From Tetracentron sinense (lineage: Eukaryota; Streptophyta; Magnoliopsida; Trochodendrales; Trochodendraceae): DNA of 64,000 nt. This document shows, piece by piece, positions 33,847 through 44,121 of the stretch (position 1 is the first letter of the stretch; the number at the start of each line of letters is the position of its first letter). The position numbers and the translations under genes are program-made. The notes under the pieces are model-generated. The model had not been told where the DNA came from. It saw only the letters and a list, made by a program, of their open reading frames with translations, and did no database searches. Location of the stretch: positions 13,270,938-13,334,937 of the forward strand of contig CM026574.1 in assembly GCA_015143295.1 (NCBI GenBank). Reading direction: 5' to 3'.

Positions 33847-35464
33847 TGAGTTCCGAAAGCTTGGCTCTCTACACGTTACCCTATCTCGGTAGCTCTATTA
33901 CATACTCTCTCCCCATCATTGGTTGAACCCACATGCTTTACTCAAGCTAATAAACTCCCACAGTGGCGCACAGCTATGGTAGATGAATTTAACGCCCTTC
34001 TTCGCAACCGAACTTGGTCTCTCGTTCCATCTCGACCAGCCATGAACATTGTCGGTTGCAAGTGGGTATATAAGGTCAAACAGCGTGCCGACGGCTCTTT
34101 GGAACGGTACAAAGCTCGTCTTGTGGCCAAGGGTTTTAATCAACAACACGGCGTTGATTTTGATGAAACCTTTTGTCCCGTAGTCAAGCCGGCAACGATT
34201 CGTATGGTCCTCTCTGTTGCTATCTCCAAGAACTGGATTATCCGCCAACTTGATGTTAGCAATGCCTTTCTCCATGGCACTCTCCACGAAGAAGTCTACA
34301 TGTCACAACCTCAAGGCTTTGTTGATAGTAACTTCCCTGATCATGTATGTCGCCTTCACAAAGCTCTTTATGGACTCAAGCAAGCCCCTCGAGCTTGGTT
34401 CCAACGGTTTAGCTCATTTCTCTTCACCCATGAGTTCATTTGCAGCAAGGCCGACCCCTCAATGTTCATTCATTCATCTGCTTCAGGCACTATGATTTTA
34501 TTACTCTATGTGGATGACATTATTCTTGCAGGCGATTCCTCTTCACTTATCTCTACCTTCATTACTACACTTCATTCCGAATTTCATATGAAGGATCTAG
34601 GAGATTTGAACTACTTTCTCGGCATGGAGGTCACTCGCTCTTCTTCCGGTCTTGTTTTGACCCAAAACAAATATTCACTCAACCTTCTAGACAAACATGA
34701 TTTAATGGGTGCGAAACCTTGCTCTACACCTGTGGCCTCTCGATCCAAGTTGTCTGCTCATGATGGTGAGCCTCTAGCGGATCCCTCTTCTTATCGCCAA
34801 CTTGTAGGCGGTCTTCAATATCTGACTCTCACCCGCCTGAATCTCCAATATGCGATTAACCAGGCTTGTCAGTTTATGCACAACCCAACGACTTCTCATA
34901 TGGTTGCTGCAAAACGAATCTTACGATATCTGAAGAGTTCTCTTGGTCAAGGCTTGACTATTCGCCCATGCTCTACATTTGACCTCATTGCATTCTCTGA
35001 TGCCGACTGGGCAGGTAGTCCTGATGATCGTCGCTCCACCACTGAATATTGCATTTTTCTAGGCCCCAACCTTGTTTCATGGGGAAGTAAGAAGCAGAAA
35101 ACAGTTTCTCGATCTAGTGCCGAGGCCGAATACCAAGCCTTAGCATTCACTACTGCCGACACCATTTGGCTTCATTTTATTCTTCGAGACTTGGGAATTC
35201 CTCTATGTACACCTATTCAATTATTTTGTGATAACGTAAGTACCACTTATATGGCAGCCAACTTTATCTTTCATGCCCGAACAAAACACATTGAAATTGA
35301 CTATCACTTTGTTCGGGAACGCGTCATTCAAGGGGATTTACTGATTCAGTTTATTCCGACCCTCAATCAACCGGCGGACATCTTTACCAAGGGACTTTCC
35401 GCTCCTCGGTTTCGGCTACTACAATCCAAGTTGTTGTCCACAGTACCATCAACTTGCGGGGGTG
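33847..35464 (+). pseudogene. Copia reverse transcriptase and RNase H
   Basis: A TGA at 33847-33849 cuts the linker; downstream, an open frame of 551 codons (33919-35574) covers the whole domain pair. RT motifs: WVYKVKQRADGSLERYKARL, DETFCPVVKPATIRMVL, QLDVSNAFLHGTL, LYGLKQAPRAW and the catalytic LLYVDDIILAG (about 34504-34530), all intact. RNase H motifs: FSDADWAG, SRSSAEAEYQAL, LFCDNVS, and the usual end ADIFTKGLS (about 35380-35405). The natural protein end is probably near STCGG at 35461; the last 37 codons of the open frame are read from the 3' LTR. This is the best-preserved coding region in the window. Confidence 0.94.
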
Positions 35465-35752
35465 TATCAACGAATCTTCCAACTCATACAGATCCAAAGA
35501 GAATCAACACCTCACAGCACTCAATCTCCAGCAAACCAAAGGATTTATCTTACCTTAAGAAGAATCCTCCTTAATCTTCTTTCCTCTTTGAGAGTTATTC
35601 TCTTGGATGTATATTTAGAATAGACTACTATCTTGGATGTATATTTAGAATATACTATTGTAAGGTATCCCCTTGTATAGATGATTATAAATACAATACA
35701 AGAGTAGCTCTAGAGTAATCGAGCAACTCATTCATCCATTCAGAATTCTATA
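35465..35752 (+). repeat. Copia 3' LTR (288 bp)
   Basis: Preceded by the purine-rich GCGGGGGTG (35456-35464). Differs from the 5' LTR at three sites, all transitions: TTAC/TTAT, CTCAAG/TTAAG region, and CTACTG/CTACTA. Followed by ATGAG. Confidence 0.93.
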
Positions 35753-35757
35753 ATGAG

Positions 35758-36346
35758 TACCAAATACTTTAATCCTCAGTGCTAACCATTAACCCTATAC
35801 TAATGTAGGGAAATGATATGACTTTGCTACTGACCCGTTAAAGCTGAGACCATCGAGATAGTACTGCCCGAGATTTCAAGTGGGGCCCATTTTCTCATGG
35901 TGGGCTCCACTTGGAATCCTGTGCTGCACAACCCGGTTTGGTGGCTCGACCCTAATGCGGTCTCAAAAGAATTTCCCTAAATGATATCCTCGAACAAAAA
36001 AACAAAAAACAATAAGGCATGGTGATGGGAATCTGAATGATGGGACATATCGGTATTTTTTTTTGGGTGCATGCATCTCAACTTTTGGTTAACTGGCTAA
36101 GTATCTGCTCTAAAGATCTGTGGGTTAATGCGTTGTATTTGAAGCTTGGCTAAGGGTAGTGACGCACCCCTCGGGATCGATCTTGGAACCTATCTGCTAG
36201 TGAGGGCATACACAACCACTGGGTGTGCCTCAAATTTTATTTCAGATTCTATGAATAATAGGAGCGGGTCCTGGTTCCTTGCTATGAAAATTTCTGTTCA
36301 CTACTCCTTCTAATGCAATGCAAATTTTATGGTTGGTACTCTGTCT
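35758..36346. other. Unassigned DNA right of the copia element
   Basis: Continuation of the pre-insertion DNA at 28825-30651. No gene found. Contains an inverted pair AAGTGGGGCCCA / TGGGCTCCACTT (35878-35915) and the short stretch near 36018-36065 that resembles 28905-28955. Confidence 0.5.
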
Positions 36347-36607
36347 ATTGGGCCATGCCCAATCCGTCATCCTCATGGGAAGGGACGCGCACCATTATAA
36401 ATGTGAGAAGAGGAGGGCCAATGGTATATACATGAGAGCGTGGGTGGGCACTCTCACTTGTGTCTTTTGTTTTAAGGTGTGAGTGAGTGATTATTAAGTC
36501 CAACTATTACAATTTACAAGGGATCTAATTTTCTTCATGTTCTACTTCTGAATCTGGTGAAACGTAGACTCGACTATTCAGGTTCAAAAGTGTAGGTGCA
36601 TCACGGT
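36347..36607. repeat. Dispersed repeat D, copy 2 (left part)
   Basis: Starts with the palindrome TTGGGCCATGCCCAA and follows copy 1 (27817-28095) closely. It is interrupted by the hAT element after ATCACGGT; the right part continues at 37359-37456. Confidence 0.7.
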
Positions 36608-37350
36608 TAGGGGTGGCAATTGGGCCGGGCTGGGTCAAGCTGGGGTTAGCCCAAGCTTGGCCCAAAGTTCAAAACCTTAGCCCAAGCTCAGCCCAGTCTA
36701 ATCTCAACCCGAGCACTCTAGCCCAAGCTCGGCTCACAAATATATTCGGGCTTTGGGTCAAATTCGGACTGGCCCAAAGTAAGCAGAGTGTGGGCTGAGT
36801 TCGGGCTGGCCCAAATTAAGAAGCTTGTGGGCTAAGTACGGGCAGAATTCGGGGTTGAGTTCTCCCATAGTTACTTGTTAACTTTCCCTTAAATTCTGAC
36901 ATGCAATGCTCAAGAACTTAATTAGTAAACAAATTTAGAGTTTAGTAAAATTAGGCAATCACTGTTCTATGTACCTAATTATTTTAACTAGTAATCAATT
37001 TTGAGAAGTGTTTTTCCAATAGCAAAAGAACTAGATTCAATCCCTTGATAAATAAGGCTTAGAATAATTATAAAAAAAAATACTACAAGTAACATTCTTA
37101 GATAGCAAATACAAAAATAGTTTCTCCATGTGAAACACATCACTTCCAATTCAATGAGAATGAGATTAGCTCGTGTGTTTTCTCTATCTATATATACTAT
37201 TTATAAAAGCATAAAGGCAGCCCAATATTTACTTTGGGCTTATATTCTTGTCCAAACTAAGCCCAGCCCAAACTAATGAAGGCTCAGCCCACCCAAACTT
37301 CAAGCCGAACAATCGGGCTTTGGCCCAACCCAGCCCAATTGCCACCCCTA
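36608..37350. mobile_element. Non-autonomous hAT element (743 bp)
   Basis: Terminal inverted repeats: left TAGGGGTGGCAATTGGGCCG, right (complement) TAGGGGTGGCAATTGGGCTG, continuing with few mismatches to about 27 bp. Flanked by 8-bp target duplications ATCACGGT (36600-36607) and ATCACGAT (37351-37358), 7 of 8 identical. TIRs opening TAGGGGTGGCAA and 8-bp duplications define hAT. Both sub-ends are filled with GCCCAA/TTGGGC words, the usual transposase-binding subterminal repeats, and the middle (36860-37190) is AT-rich. No transposase. The empty site is preserved in copy 1 at 28085-28101. Confidence 0.93.
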
Positions 37351-37456
37351 ATCACGATCGGCTTCAAATTTTATCTTACCTAGATATTCGTCCATAATGG
37401 TATGGAGCAATTGTATTGTTGGAGTTGTAATGCCACATCTAATAAGGGATGATCTT

Positions 37457-37694
37457 AGTGTGCATTTGGATTTATGGAAATGAGGAACAAAATTGTCAAT
37501 TCCATCACACAATTTCAATTAGGGTGGTATTAGAATTCTCTAATTCCATAGAGAATTTGAGTAGTGATTCTAAAGGCAAATCTGTGAAATTCAATTCCAT
37601 AGTAAAATGGTCTTATTTGACAAACCCAATGTGCTGTGGAATTTAAAAACAAAAGAGAAGCCCGGTGGTTTCATTTCTCCGAGAATTTAATAGT
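37457..37694. mobile_element. Partial copy of the 345-bp inverted-repeat element
   Basis: Aligns with 28192-28440 from AGTGTG to GAATTTAATAGT, then is cut by the CACTA terminus at 37695. Its right end is missing from the window. Confidence 0.7.
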
Positions 37695-39134
37695 CACTAC
37701 CAAATTTTAGGTTTTTAGTGGTGGTTACAAACCACCGTAGAAACTATCCAAACCGCAGCCGAAAATATCAAAGGCGCTTTGTAAAAGTGCTGTTGAAAAC
37801 CTTGTCGAAGAAGGTACTTACGGCAGTTTTAGAAAACCACCGTTATAACATATACCTATTACAGTGGTGGTAGGTAACATTAATGGCGACTACTAACCGT
37901 CAATTAAACTGAATTAAACATAGACGCTTTCTGACAATCGCCGTTAATACCATACATATTACAGGAAGTTCGGCATCGTATTAGCGGCGATTAATAAAGG
38001 TTATAACTATCAATTGAACTCTACTATGTAGCGGCAGTGTATCATAATTGCCGTTAATAATATACTTTATTACGGCAGTTATGGTCACATTAATGGCAGT
38101 TAAGAGAGGGTATAACCGTCATTTAAATTGAACACTATAGTGGCGGTTTTAAAACCGCCGCTACTTTTATAGTGCAAAAAAAATAAAATTTAAAAAAATA
38201 CAAAAAAAAAAATTTCACCTAGATTTTGGTACCTGTAAACAATAATAATTCACAATATATTTTTTTAATACCCATATAAGCAATTAAAATTCACAACAAA
38301 ACTCATTTGTGAACCTGTATTTTTTAGACCTACAAACAATTATAATTCACATCATGATTAGGAGTACTTAATTGAGTACATATTTTTGGTGTACCTATAA
38401 GCTTTAAAAATTCACAACATTGTATATAACTTTAAACGGATCAAGTTTAATTACATGTATACAAAAAAGAAGTTATGTTTATTCAAGACTCATGAAAAAT
38501 ATCAATATAAAATAAAGTCTCTAAAAATACTATAAAGCTAGCTAGGGGGCCTATGCAAATCAGGTCTGAACGCCGACAAATGTGTGTTGCCAACTCCATC
38601 CTATAGAAACAAAAAAAATGAAAAATGTATTAGAATGTAAAAAGATGTTATAACAGTACAGTTAAGTTAAACATAAACCTATCTACGTGCACAAAATCCT
38701 AACCAGAGCTCGGTTTTTTATCCGGTTTCTTCTAACGCGTGTATCTCAATATAACCTAAGTGTTGGAATTGGTTTCTAGGGATTCCGAGGTCGTTTGCCC
38801 GATTTGGGTATCGAGTAACCCGAATCCGCTACTTTTCAACTATACTTAGGCTTAAACCTATCTACGTGCACAAAAAATCCTAATTAGGCTCGGTTGTTGA
38901 TGTGGTTTCTTTTAACGTGTGTATTTCAATATAACCTAAGTGTTGAAATTGGTTTTGAGGGTTTCCGAGGTCATTTGCCCGATTTGGGCACTGAGTAGCC
39001 CGAATCTGTTACTTTTCAACTATACTCTGGCCTAAACTTATCTACGAGCACAAAATGTTAATCGGGGCTCGGTTTTTTATGCGGTTTCTTTTAACGCATG
39101 TACTTCAATATCACCTAAGTGTTGGAATTCAAGT
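37695..39134 (+). mobile_element. CACTA (En/Spm) transposon fragment, left terminus
   Basis: Starts CACTACCAAATTTTAGG directly after AGT (37692-37694, the expected 3-bp target half). The first 480 bp carry the GC-rich inverted subterminal words typical of CACTA elements: GGTGGTTACAAACCACC (37729-37745), GCAGTTTTAGAAAACCACCG, and GGCGGTTTTAAAACCGCC (38145-38162). The rest is AT-rich with no transposase. A 180-bp tandem repeat fills 38660-39134. No matching TAGTG end is found; the fragment abuts Sirevirus C2 at about 39134, so its right side is truncated or rearranged. Confidence 0.75.
38660..39134. repeat. 180-bp tandem repeat, 2.6 units
   Basis: Units begin near CTATCTACGTGCAC at 38679, 38858 and 39038 (spacing 179 and 180). 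Shared blocks include TTCAATATAACCTAAGTGTT and TTTGCCCGATTTGGG. The third unit stops after GTGTTGGAATT, at the junction with C2. Confidence 0.88.
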
Positions 39135-39615
39135 GCAATTTTTGGTTCAATTTGAGATAGAAAGGCAAGGTTGTTACAAATATTTTTTCTTATTCTAACA
39201 CCTTTTTCCATATCTCCTGAAACAAGTTCTTTAGGACGATCTTTTACAATTTTTCATGTTTTAGAAAGTTGATCACCAATTTCATTTTCATCTTTTTTCT
39301 CATTTTCAATCTCAATTGTATTTTCTTGGATGGAATCCTCTTTCTTTTCTTCTTTCTTTTCTTCCTTTATTTAATTCTATGTTTGAGATGTCTTGAGAGA
39401 TTTTATTAACATTATCAATTTCATCATCTTCTATGGGTTTAATTGATACAATTGGATTAGCTTCATCAAACACAACATGAATGATTCTTCCACTACTAAA
39501 GATGTTTTATTAAAGACTCTATACACTTTACTATTCATGGAATATCCAAGAAAGATACCTTTACTAGATTAAGGTTCAAATTTCTTTAAGTGGTGGTTAT
39601 CATTAAGTATAAAAC
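39135..39615 (-). pseudogene. C2 integrase C-terminal segment and hinge
   Basis: Minus-strand reading gives YSFILNDNHHLKKFEP, then KGIFLGYSMNSKVYRVFNK, LVVEES and, after a Lys/Glu-rich stretch with stops, LVSGDMEKGVRIRKNICNNL ending EPKIA. These are the usual steps from the integrase C-terminal domain to the start of reverse transcriptase in Ty1 elements. It breaks off exactly at the CACTA-derived tandem repeat. No RT residue is left. Confidence 0.82.
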
Positions 39616-42600
39616 TATAATGACCCCGAATTTTAATATAAAGTAAATTATGGGATTATAGGTCCTTAATGGAGATGAATTAATAAAGCGTTTGTTAAAT
39701 TGGTGAAAAGTGGGTTTTACTCGGGATTGGATTGTACCGATAAAACTTCAGTGTTTTTTCTTGAAAATCGTACACAATGTACGAATTGACTATCTGGACG
39801 ATCACCTATCGTACCGGTTTTGTCGTGTATCGATTCGTGAGACCGTGGGGGTCTTATGTGTAAGAAAATCGAAAAAATTAGAAATTTACAGATTTCCAAA
39901 GTTCCATTGGGACTCGATATTTCGCAAGGATTCTAATAGAAATCCATGCGGCTGGTACCACAGCATGCCGATCAGTCGTGAGGACGATTGTCTATCATTT
40001 CGCCAGTTCATCATTTTATATGAGGAAACGGCAACATATTTTGTGTTTAGAATCGGAATAATTAGTGGGTTTTACAGTTTTCTCCCGGACTTGCTTTTGA
40101 CTGTCAAAACTCAGTATTTTTTTCCAAAATTTTTACAGTAGGTGTCAGACTACCCTAGTTCGGTCACTTGATGTTTCGTTAAAATCAGATTTCATTTAAT
40201 GGGGTTTCAGAAATCGTTTATGCGAAAAAGTGGAAAAACCGGTCAAATAGTTAAATGTGTGATATCATCAATGACATCACACAATGATGTCATTGATGAC
40301 ATCATGGGACACCTCACCTCCTTCCATTCTCTATATAAAGGGGTCATGTCCCCTCATTTTCTCACATCTCTAGAGAGAGCCGAAGCTCTGGCGAAACACT
40401 TTCTAGAGAGAAAGTAGAGAGAAAGAGGAGAGAGAGAAAAGAAGAGAGAGAAAGGAAAAGGGAGTCCCCTTGGGGTTTTTCGACGTTTTCGACACGCTAA
40501 CGACGTCCGTTTTCTTTCCTGGCACCTTGATCGGCATGTAGAGAGAGAGAGAGAAGTCTAGAGAGAGAAAGTGGAAGATCAAGAGAGAGACGGTTCACTT
40601 AAAGGTTTTTTGGCATCCTGAGAGTGTTGGCGGCGTTCTTTTCTTCCCTCAGAGTCTCAAAAAGCGTGAAAGAGATTAAAAAAACCATCCATCTCTTCTC
40701 TTTTCCCTTTTATTTAAGCTATTGGATTTATGTGGAATGGATGTGAGTGATTTAGTGTGGTTGAAAAAGAGTCAGAGACCCCGTGGTTGGTGTATGAAAT
40801 GAAAGGGAAGGAATAAAAAATGGAGCAGAGGGGTGTAGCCATCAGTTTCGGGCTGTTTATTGCTCGGAATTTAGGCTCGAAGTGAATTGCGATCGATCGC
40901 AGGGATGTGGCGATCTATTGTAGGCATGCAGAAGGCGTGTGATTGATCGCAATTAATATAGATTTTACAGGAGGCCTGTGTTGGCTCCTCCATGTGTTGT
41001 GAAGTCATCCTTGCATGACGAATGTGATGTGATGTTTGTTTTAAGGCAATGGTAAGGTCCATTGGCCTTGTATAGTCCCACCTCGAGACAATCCTTGTGT
41101 GATGTGATGTTTTTGTGATAGGGTAAAACAACGGAATGGCCATCGACCGGATAATGTTCTACATCAGGACGGTATATCTTGGACTTGGTCCTTGAGCTGG
41201 AGGCCAGCCATTTCAATTATACAAGTAGGGCTTGAATAATTGAGAATGTTCTCCGATTAGAAAATCTAACCTATGTGAAATGTTGTATGTGATCTCTCTT
41301 TGGTTAGGTCCGGAGATGCGGTATCTATTAAGAACCGGGATTTCTCTGTGACTAATAGTCAAAAGAGTTAGGATGACATTGGGCCTTTGGGTCCAGTTTT
41401 GATTTGGGTCTACGGACCCAGTGATGTATTGAGTTTACGAACTCAATGATGTTACTTTCGGGGGCATTGTCCTGTGTCATCAGGTATGCACCCAATAGAG
41501 ACTATGATGTACAGGATAGTTGCCTTGAGGGATGAGGCCCAGCAAGGATAGATGCATCCCAACAGAGGGTATATTAAGTGATGTGATGTCAATTCCTAAT
41601 AGGATCTGTTGTCAGGGGTGTTGTTCCTGACAGAGTGTGATATGCCAGAGGTATGTTCCTGACAGAGAGTGATATGTCAGAGGTGTTGTTCTAACAAAGT
41701 GTGATATGTTGGAATGTTGTTTATGGCATTTATCGGGTGAAGGCCTGAGTATGTATGGATTAATGTCCATGGAATTCTCTTTAGTGAGGTATGTGATTGA
41801 TTGTTGGGAGTGGGTCGAATAATGTTCATAGATCCTTTTTGGCGAGTTGCGTGACTGATCGTTGGGAGTGGATGGAGTGTTACCCAGAGATTCTCTTTGG
41901 CGAGGTGCATGACTGATCGTCGGGACTAGGTGAAGTGTATCTAGTGACTCTCACTAATTAGGTCAGGAGAAATGAATGTTGGCTTAAGGGTTGGAGACCT
42001 TTGTACTTTGGTATGTTCCAACAGTACCTTACGGTGAAAGGCCTTCTGAATTTAGCAGAGGATGACCCAATATAGGGTGAGTCTGAGGGTAACAAGATAC
42101 CTAGAGGTGAAAGACCTTGTGGATTCAAGAATGACCCAAAAGGTTGAGTTTCGATAGACAAGATAACTAGAGGTGAAAGGCCCCGTGGATTCAAAGGATG
42201 ACCCAATAGAGGATGAGGGTTATGGATCATTGTACTTAGGTATGTCCTGAGACAGCTAAATGAATAAGGATCATTGTACTGAAGTATGTCTTGAAATGGT
42301 ACAAGATATGGATTGTGTGCTGAGTCTAGAGACTCCAGATTGTACGAAGTCTAAGGACTTAAGTTTCAATTTCATTGGATGTAAGTCGGATGATCTTGAT
42401 AGTTATCATGATAGTATGGGATGCCATGGTAATAGAATTGTATGATGATAACGGATTCTGGAATGGATAATGACTCTGTGGACTCAAGAATAAAATAATA
42501 ATTTGTTATAACAGACGGTGATTAGGTGATCTTGGAAATTGGAGGTTGGGAACCTCGGGATAGGGTGAAATAGCCCTGAGTGACCTCGGGTCACGGATTA

Positions 42601-43026
42601 CAATATTATATATTATTATAATATGAGAATTGTGCTGTAATATTATATCGTTATTGATGCTTGTTACTAGGTGGAAAATAGCCTAGATGGATTGTGGATT
42701 TTGCTGGGCTTTATAGCTCACTCTCTCATTTCATGTCTTCAGATTCTGAAGCGGTTGTTGGTGGGCAATGAGCTATGCTTGATAGAGTTTGGAAAGTGTA
42801 CCTGTGCAGTTGTGGCATAAAAAGTGAGGGCTACTGTAACTAATGAGGTAAAACATTTGCATATGATGGGTTATTGTGATGACTAGTTGTTATTGTTTAT
42901 GTAAACTCATAAGAAAAGTTGAAAATTCCCTTATTTTTGCGGGTAAAGTCTTCCGTATGCATGGTTATGATGAACGGGCACGCGTCTTCTAACTTGATTC
43001 CCTAGGCACAAGTTCAGGGTGTCACA
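39616..43026 (+). mobile_element. Solo LTR (3411 bp) inside C2 integrase
   Basis: Plus-strand ends TATAATGACCCC and GGGTGTCACA; the first bases look like a decayed TGTAATGACC. Flanked by AAAAC (39611-39615) and AAAAT (43027-43031), a 5-bp target duplication with one mismatch, and the integrase reading resumes in frame across it. The TATA box is CTATATAAAG (40331-40340), so orientation is plus. Just upstream is a long inverted repeat (40265-40299). Further content: AGAGAGAGA tracts (40370-40590), palindrome TTGCGATCGATCGCA (40886-40900), and minisatellites of about 34 bp (41600-41715) and about 63 bp (41770-41945). No coding capacity. Family unknown; the GACCCCG start suggests Ty3. Confidence 0.83.
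40265..40299. promoter_or_regulatory. 15-bp-arm inverted repeat upstream of TATA box
   Basis: TCATCAATGACATCA, five-base spacer CACAA, then TGATGTCATTGATGA: perfect 15-base arms. The right arm also nests in ATGATGTCA-ttga-TGACATCAT. It ends 31 bp before CTATATAAAG. The TGACATCA core is one base from the bZIP/CRE site TGACGTCA, so factor binding is possible. Confidence 0.85.
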
Positions 43027-43031
43027 AAAAT

Positions 43032-43610
43032 ACTTACAACCAAATATTTTAAAGTACCTTATATTAGATGTTCTTCCTTTCCAAAACTCATAGGGTGTCT
43101 TATTAAATTTGTTTCTTATGACAACCCTATTAATTACATAACATGAAGTATTTGTTGCTTCCTCCAAAAAATAGTTTAGAAGCTTATGTTCATTAAGCAT
43201 TGTTCTTGCCATTTCTTGTAGAGATCTATTTTTACGTTCAACAACTCTGTTTTGTTGTGGTGTTCTTGGTGTGGAGAAGTTATGATTAAAACCATTCTCT
43301 TCACAGAACAATTCTAGATCTTTATATTTAAATTCTTCACCTCTATTACTTCTACTATTATTTATTGCATAAACTTTTTTATTTTGCACTCTTTTACAAA
43401 ACTTTACAAATAAAATATGTCATTCACTCTTATGAGATGAAAATAATACCCAAGTATATCTAGAGTAGTCATCAACAATCACAAAGACATATATTTTACC
43501 TCCTACGCTACCAACATCATTAGGACCAAATAAATCCATATGCAATAAATCTAATGGTCTAGAAGTGGAAATGTATTTCTTCTTTTTAATAGATGTTTTG
43601 ATTTGTTTTC
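43032..43610 (-). pseudogene. C2 integrase core
   Basis: Minus-strand reading: LDLLHMDLFGPNDVG (first catalytic Asp, about 43565-43520), a DDYSRYTWV-like strand with stops, then the open piece ending near 43032: INNSRSNRGEEFKYKDLELF, PRTPQQNRVVERKNRSLQEM and FGCKYF. The second catalytic Asp, in the usual RSDxGxEF, is Asn here (SNRGEEF), a G-to-A change; the Glu in VVERKN is present. The open frame extends left into the solo LTR to 42931, but those 30-odd residues are not integrase. Confidence 0.86.
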
Positions 43611-43614
43611 CTAA

Positions 43615-44121
43615 TTAGCATGCATCACATACTTTATCTTTAGAAAACTTAGTTTTAGGCAATCCTTTAACAAGTTCATTTCTTGATAGTTTTGACAATA
43701 AATTCATACTATCATGACCTAGTCTTCTATGCCACAACCAATTTGCTTCATTCAAGGCTGAAAAACATACCATATTTTGTGATGATAGTTCATTAAAATC
43801 AATTGTATAGATATTTTCATTTCTATGAGAAATAAAAATAGTATTAACATTGTCTTTGTCCTTTATAATACACTTATTAGATTTTAATGAAACATTTAGT
43901 CCTTTATCGCATAGTTGACTTATACTAATACGATTATACTTCAAACCATCAACATATAAAAAATTTTCAATAAAAGTAGTATTTTCCTTACTGACATTAC
44001 CTATGCCAATGATCTTCCCTTTGTCATTGTCTCCAAAGGTCACATGTCCTCCATCTCTTGGAGTGATAGATAGGAATAATTTCTTGTTCTTGCTTATGTG
44101 CTTCGAACAACCGCTATCCAA
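43615..44121 (-). pseudogene. C2 protease end and GAG-pre-integrase domain
   Basis: A 168-codon open stretch. It begins MDSGCSKHISKNK, the catalytic Asp-Ser-Gly of the Ty1 protease, then GHVTFGDNDKGKIIGIGN and LKYNRISISQLCDKG. The GAG-pre-integrase part follows with NWLWHRRLGHDSMNLLSKLS, ELVKGLPK and VCDAC, where the His and Cys residues of the integrase zinc finger begin. It is the least damaged part of C2. Confidence 0.9.

Larger units (their letters stand above)
30652..35752 (+). mobile_element. Ale/Retrofit-like Ty1 (copia) element, nearly complete
   Basis: Both LTRs (30652-30939 and 35465-35752, each 288 bp), primer site, one gag-pol region in the copia order gag, protease, integrase, reverse transcriptase, RNase H, and a polypurine tract. 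Flanked by the perfect 5-bp target duplication ATGAG (30647-30651 and 35753-35757). The LTRs start TATCAACG and end TTCTATA, so the termini are TA...TA and not TG...CA. They differ at only three positions, all transitions. The reading frame has two nonsense codons and about three frameshifts, so it is not translatable as one protein despite its youth. Lineage is judged from gag opening, short LTRs and overall size. Confidence 0.93.

Noticed and set aside
36085-36235. Possible tRNA-derived SINE (TGGCTAAG and GGATCGATCTTGGAACC resemble Pol III boxes)
   Set aside because: Box spacing and order do not fit a convincing A/B box pair, and there is no A-tail or target duplication.
39710-40141. 143-codon plus-strand frame as a gene
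   Set aside because: It lies wholly in the solo LTR 39616-43026, upstream of its TATA box, and resembles no family I recognise.
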